A DNA stretch of 64,000 nucleotides from DASUGC01 sp035606665 (GTDB lineage: Bacteria; Acidobacteriota; Vicinamibacteria; Vicinamibacterales; SCN-69-37), in assembly GCA_035606665.1 (NCBI GenBank), contig DATNEY010000005.1, positions 104,195-168,194 on the forward strand, written 5' to 3'. The notes under the pieces were generated by a model, which worked only from the letters and a program-made list of their open reading frames with translations, did no database searches and was not told the origin of the DNA. This document shows positions 7,441-16,889 of the stretch, in pieces. A program made the translations under genes and the position numbers. Positions within the stretch are counted from its first letter, which is position 1; every line of letters starts with the position of its first letter.

Positions 7441-8349
7441 TTATTTCTTAATGACCGGCAACTCAACTCGCCGTGACCAGTCCTCGAACGACCCGTCGTA
7501 GAGCAGCACCTTGAAGCCGAGCGTCCTTGCGGCAAACGCCACTGCCGTCGCCTGCTGGCCGATGTGGCAATACGTGACGAGCGTGTCACCGGGCTTTGCG
7601 CCGGCCGCCACGAACAACTGCGCCAGCGCATCCGCGGGCTTCAATTTCTGTTGGGCGTCGAGAGTCTCGGTGTACGGAACGTTCATGGCGCCCGCAATGT
7701 GGCCCGTACGGTGCGGACGGTCAGGGGATCCGCCAGTCTGAGCGCCGGTATAGAACGCCGGCAGCCGCCCATCGATCACGACAACACCTGGCTTCTCCAG
7801 TTGCGCCTTCACGAAATCCGCGTCCACGATCGTCGCCTGGATCCGGAGCGGTGACAGCTTGCCCGCCACGGCCGCCGGCATATCGGTCACGAGCGATCGG
7901 CCGTCCCTGACCCACGCCTCAACGCCGCCATCAAGCAGCGACACCTGCCGCCCCAGACCTGCATAGTCGAGCGTGTAAAGCACGCGCGTCGCCGACGCGA
8001 TTCGATCCCGCCCGTACGAAACCACGACGCGGGAATTGTCCGAGACGCCGATGGCCTCGAGCTTCGCGCGCAGATCGTCGGGCGCGGGCATCTGAAGGGT
8101 GAGCCCGGCCGGGCTGGTTGTATCCGACACCGCGATCTCATTCAGCGTGATGAACCGCGCGCCTGGGATGTGGCCCGCGTCGTACTCCGGCTTCACACCA
8201 AGATGAAGCAGGACGAGGTTAGAGTCCTTGAGGTGATCCGCCAGCCATGCGGCAGAGACGACGAGCGCCTCGCGCGGCGACTGCGCTGCCGCCGGCGCGA
8301 GGCTGATGAGTACCAGAGAAAGGACGAAGGCGATGGTCTTGGTCCGCAT
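7441..8349 (-). CDS. secreted two-domain rhodanese-like sulfurtransferase
   Basis: A Sec signal peptide (MRTKTIAFVLSLVLISLAPA, cleavage after AAA-Q near residue 23) leads two tandem rhodanese domains. The C-terminal domain has the active cysteine in T-Y-C-H-I-G-Q-Q-A-T. The N-terminal domain has S-Y-G-R-D-R at the equivalent loop and so is catalytically dead, as usual in thiosulfate and 3-mercaptopyruvate sulfurtransferases. The 302-residue length fits the family. Periplasmic location suggests sulfane-sulfur handling outside the cytoplasm. A separate persulfide dioxygenase-rhodanese gene lies at 62-63.4 kb. Confidence 0.9.
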   Translation of the reverse strand: MRTKTIAFVLSLVLISLAPAAAQSPREALVVSAAWLADHLKDSNLVLLHLGVKPEYDAGHIPGARFITLNEIAVSDTTSPAGLTLQMPAPDDLRAKLEAIGVSDNSRVVVSYGRDRIASATRVLYTLDYAGLGRQVSLLDGGVEAWVRDGRSLVTDMPAAVAGKLSPLRIQATIVDADFVKAQLEKPGVVVIDGRLPAFYTGAQTGGSPDRPHRTGHIAGAMNVPYTETLDAQQKLKPADALAQLFVAAGAKPGDTLVTYCHIGQQATAVAFAARTLGFKVLLYDGSFEDWSRRVELPVIKK

Positions 8350-8358
8350 GCCACCATT

Positions 8359-8970
8359 CTAGGGTCGTTTGGCGGCGTTCAGGCGCTTCACCACTTCTGC
8401 CGAGAGATCGAGACCCGGCTCCACTGAGAGCAACGACAGTCCACCTGGATCGGCCTGAATGGCCAGAATGGCGTCGAGCTTCTTCTCGACTCGCAGGGCG
8501 TTGATCACAGGCAGAATTAGCCTCTCGAAATCCGCCAGCACATCCTGCTGCGCTTGCTCGCTCAGGACCTGGGCCTCCTGCTGCGCGAACTGGGCTTCTC
8601 GCTGCAAGCGCGCGAGGTCCTGGTTCCACTGCTTCAACACGCCGTCGGCGACGACAGAGCGCTGCGACTGAATCTTCTCCGTCAGTCCCTGGATTTCCTT
8701 GTTGCGAGCCGAGAGCCCGGCGAAAAGTTTGTCATTCAACACCCGCCAGCGTTCCTGCCCCTGCTGGCCGGGGTTGGACTCGGAGAAGACCACCTGGAGA
8801 TTCACGAACCCGATTCGGGCGCCGACAGGAATGGGCGCCGTTGCTGGTGCCGTCTGCGGCTGGCCCGGCGCCGAAGGCTGGGCTACACCCTGAGCAAGGG
8901 CGGGCACAACTGCCGCGCCGATTACGAAGACGAGTAGGACAACCACTCTCAAATGACGGGCGTACAACAT
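8359..8970 (-). CDS. OmpH/Skp family periplasmic chaperone
   Basis: The 203-residue protein has a signal peptide ending A-L-A-Q, a short Pro/Gln/Ala linker, then the Skp hallmark I-G-F-V-N-L-Q-V-V-F-S. A long charged coiled-coil segment follows, rich in Q, E and A (residues about 75-160), and a short C-terminal strand region ends it. Skp-like proteins hold unfolded outer-membrane proteins in the periplasm. The start at 8970 is supported by AGGAGGG eight bases upstream. It is immediately upstream of the sulfurtransferase on the same strand (nine bases between), so they may be co-transcribed. Confidence 0.85.
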   Translation of the reverse strand: MLYARHLRVVVLLVFVIGAAVVPALAQGVAQPSAPGQPQTAPATAPIPVGARIGFVNLQVVFSESNPGQQGQERWRVLNDKLFAGLSARNKEIQGLTEKIQSQRSVVADGVLKQWNQDLARLQREAQFAQQEAQVLSEQAQQDVLADFERLILPVINALRVEKKLDAILAIQADPGGLSLLSVEPGLDLSAEVVKRLNAAKRP

Positions 8971-9130
8971 CCGATAACCCTCCTGACAGTTTCGGAGCCT
9001 GTCCACCGGAGCCTTTGCCGAAGGTGGAAACTGTCATCGCTTTGGACGTCCCCGAATTCGAGGGGGCCGGGTTTTCACAATTCTTCTGTTAACGCCAACA
9101 AATCACTGGCGTAAAGCGTCTAAGGGGCGG

Positions 9131-10237
9131 ATGCGACCAAGACTGATTCGACTATTCGTGACGATGAGTGTGTGTGCCGCTGGGGCTATTGCCCTGACAA
9201 TCGGCGCGGGTGCCGCGCCGCAGGCGGGTCAAGCGCCGCCACCGGCGGGCCAGGGCGCGCCGCCGCCTGCTGGTCAGGCAGGCGTTCCGCCGCCGGGCCA
9301 GGGGCGCGCAGGCGCACCGCCGGCTCAGCCCCCGGCTCCGCCGCCAAGCCTGGCCGCGCTCGAGCGCGCGGCGACAATTCTTGGAGAGGCGCGCAAAGCG
9401 ATGGGCGGCCCGGCCCTCGAGGGCGTGAAGACGCTCACCGCGGCGGGCCGAACCAAGCGCGTGCGCGGCAACAACCTCGTGCCGATCGAGTTCGAGCTGG
9501 GCATCGAGCTGCCGGACAAGTACTTTCGCAAGGACGAATTCCCCGCCGAGGAAACCGATCCGACGTCGCTCGGTTTCAACGGAGACGGTTTGATTCAGAT
9601 GCCGGCGCCTGTGGCGCCGCCTGCGCGGGCCGGCGGTCCTCCCCCGCCGACGCCCGCGCAGTTGGAGGCGCAGCGCAAAGCGCGCGTCACCGGTGTCAAA
9701 CAGGACTTTGTGAGGTTCGCTCTCGGCATGTTTGCCAGGTCGTTCGAGACCTATCCGCTGACGTTCGCATTCGCGGCACAGGCGGAAGCGCCGCAGGGCA
9801 AGGCGGACGTGCTCGACGTCACCGGTGCGACCAATTTCAAGCTGCGGTTCCTGATTCACAGCGAGACGCACCTCCCGATCATGGTGAGCTGGCAGCTGCC
9901 GCCGACGAGCGTGCTGCTGCGCGCACCGGGACAGCCGCCGCCGGCCACCGTTCCGCCGGGTGCGGTCTTCGTTGACGTGCCGGCCCCGCCGGCGGCAAGC
10001 GCTACACAGGAAGAAAAGGACGCGTACGCGAAGAACGTGCAGGGCCTGCAGGCCAAGGCGCGTCAAACGCCCGTGGAGCACCGGATTTATTTCGCAGACT
10101 ATCGCGATGTGAGCGGCGTCAAACTGCCGTTCCGTCTGCGTCGTGCCATCGGATCGGACACAACGGAAGAGACGACCTTCGACAGGTATCAGGTAAACGG
10201 AAAAATCGACCCGCGGCGTTTTCAAGTCGTGAAGTAA
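9131..10237 (+). CDS. secreted Pro/Gly-rich hypothetical protein
   Basis: A 368-residue exported protein. After the signal peptide (about 1-29) comes a low-complexity stretch of A-P-P-P-A-G-Q repeats (about 30-75). A globular domain follows, with D-K-Y-F-R-K-D-E-F, a hydrophobic F-K-L-R-F-L-I-H segment and I-Y-F-A-D-Y-R-D-V-S-G-V-K-L-P near the C-terminus. That last pattern is typical of LolA-like or outer-membrane lipoprotein-sorting-like folds seen in acidobacterial secreted proteins. It ends 20 bases before the TonB receptor gene, so the pair is probably an operon for envelope uptake. Precise function unknown. Confidence 0.75.
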   Translation: MRPRLIRLFVTMSVCAAGAIALTIGAGAAPQAGQAPPPAGQGAPPPAGQAGVPPPGQGRAGAPPAQPPAPPPSLAALERAATILGEARKAMGGPALEGVKTLTAAGRTKRVRGNNLVPIEFELGIELPDKYFRKDEFPAEETDPTSLGFNGDGLIQMPAPVAPPARAGGPPPPTPAQLEAQRKARVTGVKQDFVRFALGMFARSFETYPLTFAFAAQAEAPQGKADVLDVTGATNFKLRFLIHSETHLPIMVSWQLPPTSVLLRAPGQPPPATVPPGAVFVDVPAPPAASATQEEKDAYAKNVQGLQAKARQTPVEHRIYFADYRDVSGVKLPFRLRRAIGSDTTEETTFDRYQVNGKIDPRRFQVVK

Positions 10238-10257
10238 CCAAGCGGAGAGGATTGCAC

Positions 10258-12969
10258 ATGCGTGCCAAGTTGACCGTGGTGTGTACTGCCGTCGCCCTTG
10301 CCCTCGCTGGCCTCGTGCCGGCGATGGCGTTCGCACAAACAGCACCTCAGACACCCGTCGCGAAGCTCATCGTCACCGTCGTCGATCCGACGGGCGCGGT
10401 GCTGCCGAAGGCGACCGTGACGGTTGTCGGCCTCGAGCCGGCGACGAAGGCCGCAACGCTGGATCCACTCAAGGCCGACGACAAAGGTCAGGCAACGGTC
10501 GACAAACTCGTGCCGGGACGCTACACGATTCGAGCCGAGTTCCCGGGCTTCACGACCACGGACCTCAAAGAAGTGCGCCTCCGGGCCGGCGAGAACAAAC
10601 AGGTCGTGATCCTGCCGCTCAAAGGCATGTCCGAGGGCGTGGTCGTCGGACGCGATGCGCGTGATGTCGCGACGGATCGGACGATGACATTCGGATCGGT
10701 GCTTACGCGAGAACAGATTCAGGCCCTGTCGGACGATCCGGAAGAAATGCGCCGGCAGCTTCAGGAGATGGCCGGGCCGGACGCGGTGATCAAGGTGGAC
10801 AGCTTCGAGGGCCAGCAGCTGCCGCCGAAGGCGCAGATCAAGTCGATCCGCATTTCCCGCGATCAGTTCGCGGCCGAGAACCACAGTGCGTTCTCCTCAA
10901 TCGACATCATCACGCAGCCCGGCATCGGCCCGATGCGGTACAGCCTGGGCGGCAATTTCTACGACAGCAGCCTGGACGGGAAGAACCCACTGGTAGGGGC
11001 GAAGGGCCCCGCCCAGAGACGCGGCGGCAATGGAAGCATCGGGGGCACGCTGATCAAGGACAAGGCCGACTTCTCCATCTCGGTGTTCGGCAGCAACGAC
11101 TGGAGGACGCCGGTACAGATTGCCACCAGCCCGACGGGCCAGGAGATCAGGCGCAACCTGGACATCAGGACGCCGCTCATGAACACGAACGTAAGCGCTC
11201 TGCTCAACTATGCGCTCACGAAGGATCAGACGATCCGCTTCGGCATCAACGGCGGCCAGTTCGACATGAAGAATCAAGGCATCGGCCAGTTCGACTACAT
11301 CGAGCGTGCCTTTTCCCAGGAGCAGACAAACTGGGGAGTTCGTTTTCAGGAAAGCGGCCCGCTGGGCAGGCGCTTCGTGACCAACACGCGCTTTCAGATG
11401 AATGTGGGCCGGAGTACCACCAAGACCGTCACCGAAGCGCCGACCATCGTGGTGCAGGAGGCGTTCACGAGCGGCGGCGCGCAGCGGAAGGGCGGCAGTG
11501 AGAACAAGTCGTTCACGTTCCAGCAGGATCTCGACTACGTCCGGGGCCTGCACTCGTGGCGAAGCGGCGTCATGCTCGACGGCGGCTTCACGGGAACGAG
11601 CTTGTCGACGAACTACCTGGGCACCTATACGTTCGAGAGTCTGGATGCGTACCAGCAAGGCCGCCCGCGCAGCTATTCGCGGCGTATTGGCGACCCGACG
11701 ATCGAGTACTGGAACCTCCAGACGGCGTTCTATGTCCAGGACGACTGGCGGCCGCGCAAGAACATCTCCGTCAGCCTCGGCATGCGCTACGAGACGCAGA
11801 TGCGCGTACAGGATCGCAACAACTTCGCACCACGCGCGGGCTTCACATGGTCGCCGCTCAAGAGCGGGCGCATCAGCGTCCGCGGCAGCGTTGGCGTCTT
11901 CTACGACTGGTTCCCGATGAACACATACGGGCAGGTGCTCCAGACGGACGGCACGCGCCAGCGGGACATCAACATCGCCAACCCGACCTATCCGGATCCA
12001 GGTCCGCTTGCCGCGGCATCGACGCCCACCAATCGGTATCTCCTCGAGGACAGCCGAAGGATGCCGATGACGAAGCGGGCGAGCTTCGGCATGTCCGGCT
12101 CAATCAAGCGACTGTCACTTGGTACAACCTACAGCTACAACCGGTCCTCGAATGTGCTGGTCGGCCAGAATCTGAATGCGCCCGTGAACGGCGTGCGGCC
12201 GGATCCGAACTTCGCCAACGTAATCCGCGCAGTGGGTCTCGGAGAGAGGATCTCGCACAACGTGAACGGCAACATCAACGTGAGCCTCTCACCCGGCGCC
12301 ACCGGACCGATCGGACCGGCGCCTGCCACCCAGAAGTTCTTCAGCCTGCGTCGTGGGCTGAACGTGGGCACCTCTTTCGGCATCAACAAGAGCCGCGCCA
12401 ATACCGAGGGATCGTTCAGCGTTCCCGCCACCGGCGACTTGTCCAAGGAATGGGGCCGTAACGGCGGTCTGTGGAACGCGTACGTGTTCATCAGCTCGCA
12501 GATGATCAAGAACCTCAGCATCAGCATGAATCTGTCCGCGAATGCGGGCTACTACTACACCATCCGGACGGGCAAGGACGACAACGGCGATCTGATCTTC
12601 AACGACCGGCCGGCCGGCGTCGGCCGAAACACCGAGCAGGCCCCGGTGACCTGGTTCAACTCGATGAGCGTCAGCTACAGCATTGGATTCGGCAAGCAGG
12701 CGTCCGGGTCAGGCGGGTTTCCCGCGGGCCTCCCCATGATCATCGAAGGCGGTGGCCGGATCGCGGTGCCGGTTGGCGCCGCGCCAGGATTGGCCGGTGC
12801 TCCGAGTGCTCCGCGCTATCGCCTCAATTTCCGCGTGTCCATCAACAATCCGACGAACACTCCCAATTACAGCGGCTACAGCGGCGTGATGACGTCGCCG
12901 TTCTTCAGGAAGCCGACGACGATCGACGGAGTTCGTCAGATCACGTTCAACATGGGACTTTCGTTCTAG
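10258..12969 (+). CDS. TonB-dependent receptor with carboxypeptidase-regulatory-like N-terminus
   Basis: The product is 903 residues long. A signal peptide ends A-M-A-F-A-Q near residue 25. A carboxypeptidase-regulatory-like Ig fold (about 35-120, V-D-P-T-G-A-V-L-P-K-A through P-G-R-Y-T-I-R-A) is followed by a plug-like region (about 140-220). The rest is a long beta-barrel with alternating aromatic strands, ending in I-T-F-N-M-G-L-S-F with terminal Phe, as expected for BAM recognition. This is the SusC-like/OmpA-related receptor type abundant in Acidobacteriota. ATG 10258 is chosen because GGAGAGG lies seven bases upstream; a TTG at 10252 is in frame. Substrate unknown. Confidence 0.92.
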   Translation: MRAKLTVVCTAVALALAGLVPAMAFAQTAPQTPVAKLIVTVVDPTGAVLPKATVTVVGLEPATKAATLDPLKADDKGQATVDKLVPGRYTIRAEFPGFTTTDLKEVRLRAGENKQVVILPLKGMSEGVVVGRDARDVATDRTMTFGSVLTREQIQALSDDPEEMRRQLQEMAGPDAVIKVDSFEGQQLPPKAQIKSIRISRDQFAAENHSAFSSIDIITQPGIGPMRYSLGGNFYDSSLDGKNPLVGAKGPAQRRGGNGSIGGTLIKDKADFSISVFGSNDWRTPVQIATSPTGQEIRRNLDIRTPLMNTNVSALLNYALTKDQTIRFGINGGQFDMKNQGIGQFDYIERAFSQEQTNWGVRFQESGPLGRRFVTNTRFQMNVGRSTTKTVTEAPTIVVQEAFTSGGAQRKGGSENKSFTFQQDLDYVRGLHSWRSGVMLDGGFTGTSLSTNYLGTYTFESLDAYQQGRPRSYSRRIGDPTIEYWNLQTAFYVQDDWRPRKNISVSLGMRYETQMRVQDRNNFAPRAGFTWSPLKSGRISVRGSVGVFYDWFPMNTYGQVLQTDGTRQRDINIANPTYPDPGPLAAASTPTNRYLLEDSRRMPMTKRASFGMSGSIKRLSLGTTYSYNRSSNVLVGQNLNAPVNGVRPDPNFANVIRAVGLGERISHNVNGNINVSLSPGATGPIGPAPATQKFFSLRRGLNVGTSFGINKSRANTEGSFSVPATGDLSKEWGRNGGLWNAYVFISSQMIKNLSISMNLSANAGYYYTIRTGKDDNGDLIFNDRPAGVGRNTEQAPVTWFNSMSVSYSIGFGKQASGSGGFPAGLPMIIEGGGRIAVPVGAAPGLAGAPSAPRYRLNFRVSINNPTNTPNYSGYSGVMTSPFFRKPTTIDGVRQITFNMGLSF

Positions 12970-12975
12970 CTGCGC

Positions 12976-12996
12976 GGTTCAGGGTTCAGGGTTCAG
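12976..12996. repeat. 7-bp tandem repeat GGTTCAG x3
   Basis: Three perfect copies of GGTTCAG plus a fourth degenerate copy sit between convergent genes and also encode the C-terminus (N-P-E-P) and stop of the minus-strand gene. On the minus strand the 7-base period places TGA in all three reading frames. Confidence 0.7.
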
Positions 12997-14733
12997 GGTT
13001 CCGCCGATGCGGAGACCCTGGACCTTCTGCTCTCCCTCGCCAATCGAAATCTTGATCGACGCGGGTACGAACTGCTCGAGGTACGTGGGTTCGTACTGCT
13101 GGGTTGCGTCGAGCTCCGTAAGCGCGCACAGGAAATACTCGCCAGGTGGAAGACCCGAAATGCGGTAGCTGCCGTCGATGCCGGCGCGAACGGGACGAGT
13201 GCGCCTGGAATTCCACGTCCAATGAGCGCGGTTTGTCGAATAGACCAGTACGTAGAACTGTGGCGCGGGGCGACCGGTCGCATCCAGCAGCTTTCCACTG
13301 AGAACAGCCGGCCGATCGGTGAATGTGACCACCAGGCCGCTCCCGTCCTCGCCAGCGCGGATCTCGAATGGCTCGTCGATAAGATCGCGGCTGTGGAACA
13401 TCGCGGATTTCGGAACCCACGCCGACGTCGCGGGTGAAGGCACAACGAGCCTGACCGTTCCTGGAATCACACCGGTGATGCGGAAACTACTGTCGGGATC
13501 GACTGTCGCCGTCATCCCTGGCGGGGAGTACGGCGCCGCGGCTTCAATCCGCGGCGCGAACGGCGTTCGGCTCTGCGGCGCGGGCGTGGTGCCCTCGAAC
13601 ACGAGGCGTCCGGACATCGTCAACGCGGGCTCGAGGAAGATCTGGATGTCGGTCCGATCCTCGCCGGCGAGCGTCACGTCGACACTTCCCCACATCTGCG
13701 GCGCCGGGACCGTCCGCGCCTGCAGCGTGTACGAACCAGGAGGCAACGCCGGAAGAAAGACCTGTCCCTGCGGTCCCGTCAGGTGAACGCCCATCGTGTA
13801 CCTTCCGTCGAACGTTGCGCCCACGTCCTTCGGCAGCCGGAAGACACTGACGCTTGGCATCGGCCGGCCACCTGGCCCGAGGACGGTGGCAACGATCCGC
13901 GCTGTAGGAACGTGCTCGAGTCCGAAGTCCACGCCCGCGCGCTCCTCGCCTTTCTGCACCGTCACAACCGCTGCTGCGGACACGTCGACCGTTCCGGGGA
14001 AGTAGGTCGGCGCATCGGCAGTCGTTCTTCCGAGTGGCGGATCGGAAGTCGGACCCGGCGGCTGCGGACCTACCCCCGGGCTGCCGGAGACGAGCGCGGT
14101 CGCCCATCGCAGTTCTTCGATAGTGGCCTGCCGGACACCGTCCCCCGCTGGGCGTTCGAGCAGCGATCGCGCCGCGACGACGTAGTCCCCGGGCGCGAGA
14201 CCGTAGATTCGGTACATGCCGCGGGCATCCGTTGTCGCCGTGACCTGGCCGGTGCTCGCCGGCCGGCGCCGCCGGGTGCCATTCACTGTCTGAATCTGAA
14301 TGGCTTCGACGACGACCGATCGCAAACCCTGAAGGGCGGGCGTTGTCAGCCGTCCGGAGATGACAGCGCCACGCGTCAGAACGATCGGTTCAGCGCTGAA
14401 CGACTGCCCATTCGCGATCGGAATCGGACTGCCGGGAAGCCCGAGGCCGGTGGCGCCATAGTTCGCCTGCACGTACGCGCCCTTCGTTGCGTTGAGCGTG
14501 TACAGCCCGGCTGGCAAATCAGCAAAAAGATACCGGCCCTTGTCGTCGCTAGACGTGACGCGCGAATCGCCGAACGCCGATCGGACCAGCGTCAGCGTGA
14601 CGCGCCTCAGCGGCGTCTGTTCCGCGTCGGCGCCGAGCACGACTCCCGAAATGGAGCCCGTAGCGGTGGAAGACGCCTGGCCGGCCGGAAGAAGTGCGGC
14701 GGCAACGACGAAGGCCTTCAGCGCGCGGATCAC
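12979..14733 (-). CDS. secreted carboxypeptidase-regulatory-like domain protein
   Basis: The 584-residue protein has a short signal peptide followed by repeated Ig-like carboxypeptidase-regulatory modules. Each has the S-G-x-V-x-x-x-x-G-x-P-x-x-x-V entry and the P-G-x-Y-x-L exit; they begin near residues 28, 105, 280 and 385. The C-terminal module has F-Y-V-L-V-Y-S-T-N-R-A-H-W then the G-L-P-P-G-E-Y-F-L pattern found in all four such proteins of this window. It is probably a surface or periplasmic binding protein; no catalytic motif is visible. It overlaps the upstream gene by four bases (ATGA), so the two are co-translated. Confidence 0.85.
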   Translation of the reverse strand: MIRALKAFVVAAALLPAGQASSTATGSISGVVLGADAEQTPLRRVTLTLVRSAFGDSRVTSSDDKGRYLFADLPAGLYTLNATKGAYVQANYGATGLGLPGSPIPIANGQSFSAEPIVLTRGAVISGRLTTPALQGLRSVVVEAIQIQTVNGTRRRRPASTGQVTATTDARGMYRIYGLAPGDYVVAARSLLERPAGDGVRQATIEELRWATALVSGSPGVGPQPPGPTSDPPLGRTTADAPTYFPGTVDVSAAAVVTVQKGEERAGVDFGLEHVPTARIVATVLGPGGRPMPSVSVFRLPKDVGATFDGRYTMGVHLTGPQGQVFLPALPPGSYTLQARTVPAPQMWGSVDVTLAGEDRTDIQIFLEPALTMSGRLVFEGTTPAPQSRTPFAPRIEAAAPYSPPGMTATVDPDSSFRITGVIPGTVRLVVPSPATSAWVPKSAMFHSRDLIDEPFEIRAGEDGSGLVVTFTDRPAVLSGKLLDATGRPAPQFYVLVYSTNRAHWTWNSRRTRPVRAGIDGSYRISGLPPGEYFLCALTELDATQQYEPTYLEQFVPASIKISIGEGEQKVQGLRIGGTLNPEP

Positions 14734-16736
14734 CGGCGCACCGCCGAGCGCAGATCCAGGCCTTTGCGTTCCCCAGCCGCAAGGGAGATTTTCTGGGCCA
14801 GCGGAATCAGCGCAGTCAGCTCAACCGGATCCGAAAAGTCTGGCACCGCACCATCTATCGCCACGATGTAGTACTCACCCGGTGGCAGTCCGACAAAGAT
14901 ATAGATGCCGTTGCGCAATGGCACGGAGGTGGCGGTTCGCCTCGATTGCATTCCCACGCGGCGCCACATTGTTCGATCTACCGGAAATACGCCGACAATC
15001 GGCGCGCCCGGCGCTTTCTCGTTCGGGCCTCGGACGGCGCCGCTGATCGCGGTGAATTTGTCAGTCAGCGTGATGGTGATGTTGTCGAGGCCGCCTTCAC
15101 CAAGCTCGACCGGCCGGTCGGCTGCATCTTCACTGCCGGCCATCGCCGACTTCACTACCCAGCCGGCCGGGAGGTTGAGAGCCTCGAGGACGTATGGACC
15201 CGGAACGAGCTCCGGAGTCGCGAACTCGCCGTCAGGGCCGACGACTCCGGTGCCGGGCGCGAGCGCGATTGAGCCGTTCGTGCCGGGCACAGCACGCGGC
15301 ACAACTGTGATGCGTTCGAGCTGACCAGCCGCTGCTGGAGGTGGCGTGCCCTCGAACACAACGCGGCCAGTGAACCGCACTCCCCGCTTTGCAACGACAT
15401 CCAGGCCGTCGATGTCTTCCTCGCTGACCGACACGTTCTGAATCGCCCAGAGCGTTGGCGGTGCCGGACGTGCCTGACCGCCGGCCATCGGTGCCGGCCC
15501 GGCCTGTCCCGGCAACGGCGCTTGCAGCACTCGCACCCTGTACGGCCCTGGAGAGACCGTGGAAAATGCGAAGCTTCCATCGGCGGCCGTCACGGCAACC
15601 GCTTCGTCAATCTGACTCGGCGGCGAAGACATCATTGTTGCCGGATCGATCGGTATGAGGCGAACGGCGACGTTGACGAGCGGACCATCAGGACCGCGCA
15701 CGCGACCGCTCACGCGAAGCATTGGTCGCGGGGACACCTGAATGTTGACGCCCGGCTTCTCGTCGCCCGAGCCCACGGTGACGATGGCGGCCGTCGCTGC
15801 GCTCGGCGCTGCGGGATGAAAGGTCGAGGGATAGGCGTAGAGCCGTCCGCCCGCCGCGGTGAGCGGTGGCGCGATCCATCCCGGCCGTGGAGGCGTGACA
15901 GTTGTGGCGCCCAATCGCACGCCGGCAACCGCAGGCAAGGAGACGCCCGCTGCGCCCAACCGGCCCACGAAGGCGACGACGCCGTCGCCGCCTTCGGCGC
16001 GAACCTGGATCCACTCGTCGAGCAGAGCGTTTGGCACCGTGGTCGGCGCAGTCAGAATGCCGACAACGTAGTCGCCTGGTACGACCTCGGCCCAGTAGAT
16101 GCCGCGGTCGTCGGTTGTTGCCGTCGTGTAGTTCTGCATCACCGGCTTGCCGGACACTAGTGTTCGCGTCAGCACCGACACCGTGACTCCGACGACCGGC
16201 TCTCCTGCTTCGTCGATCACGGCGCCACTGATGCCGGAGTGCCGCCATAGGTTGATCGTGACGTCGCCGCGCTTCTCACCCTCACGGACCTCCACGGGCC
16301 TCGGGAGGTCCAGTGACCTCCGTACCTGATTCGGCTTCGCCTGCTGGTAACCCGCGGACGAAAATCCCTGAGCGGCAGCGCTGATCTGATAGTTGCCCAT
16401 CGGTAGATCGCGGAAGAGAAACCGGCCGCTGGTGTCGGTCACCGTGAGACGTGGACCACCGGCGACGCCGTTCGTGAACCGCTGACCGGCCGTTCCCAGC
16501 GCGGAGCCGGTCAAGGTCACCATCGCGTCCGGCACTGGGGTTGTCGTGCCGGCCTCGACGACCCGGCCGAGGATCAGACCGGTGCCGGCCTCAATGGGCT
16601 TCGACGAGATCTCCGAATTCCCCAACGGCGGCGGAGGTGGCGGTGGAGGCGGCGGGGCTCCCTGCGCCGCGGCCGCCGATGCGTAGAGCAGCCCGATGCC
16701 CACCACCAGCATCGGACGCAGTGAGTGTCGCTTCAT
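14730..16736 (-). CDS. secreted carboxypeptidase-regulatory-like domain protein
   Basis: The 668-residue protein has a signal peptide (MKRHSLRPMLVVGIGLLYAS, cleavage near AAAQ), then a poly-proline stretch of ten prolines at about 28-37. Several Ig-like carboxypeptidase-regulatory repeats follow, with the same G-L-P-P-G-E-Y-Y-I C-terminal module as its neighbour. It heads a two-gene minus-strand operon convergent with the TonB receptor. Tandem long proteins of this type are common in Acidobacteriota and are usually annotated only by domain; I see no enzymatic residues. They may bind carbohydrate or protein at the cell surface (inference). Confidence 0.85.
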   Translation of the reverse strand: MKRHSLRPMLVVGIGLLYASAAAAQGAPPPPPPPPPPLGNSEISSKPIEAGTGLILGRVVEAGTTTPVPDAMVTLTGSALGTAGQRFTNGVAGGPRLTVTDTSGRFLFRDLPMGNYQISAAAQGFSSAGYQQAKPNQVRRSLDLPRPVEVREGEKRGDVTINLWRHSGISGAVIDEAGEPVVGVTVSVLTRTLVSGKPVMQNYTTATTDDRGIYWAEVVPGDYVVGILTAPTTVPNALLDEWIQVRAEGGDGVVAFVGRLGAAGVSLPAVAGVRLGATTVTPPRPGWIAPPLTAAGGRLYAYPSTFHPAAPSAATAAIVTVGSGDEKPGVNIQVSPRPMLRVSGRVRGPDGPLVNVAVRLIPIDPATMMSSPPSQIDEAVAVTAADGSFAFSTVSPGPYRVRVLQAPLPGQAGPAPMAGGQARPAPPTLWAIQNVSVSEEDIDGLDVVAKRGVRFTGRVVFEGTPPPAAAGQLERITVVPRAVPGTNGSIALAPGTGVVGPDGEFATPELVPGPYVLEALNLPAGWVVKSAMAGSEDAADRPVELGEGGLDNITITLTDKFTAISGAVRGPNEKAPGAPIVGVFPVDRTMWRRVGMQSRRTATSVPLRNGIYIFVGLPPGEYYIVAIDGAVPDFSDPVELTALIPLAQKISLAAGERKGLDLRSAVRR

Positions 16737-16889
16737 GAGTTGGGAGTATTAGACACCTACCTTCGCCCACCGGCGCCACGCACTCACTGCGCTCGTGGCT
16801 TCGGCGGGGCAAGCCCCCAATGTTCTCTGTGGGTTGGCGTCGTGCTCGTCCTTGGCGTCGTTGGCGTCGTTACTGCATACTCAATCCAC

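Noticed and set aside
9152..10354. A 400-codon minus-strand open frame opposite the Pro-rich protein gene
   Set aside because: It is Arg/His/Gln-rich low-complexity sequence produced by the high-GC opposite strand. The plus-strand gene has a signal peptide, ribosome context and operon position.
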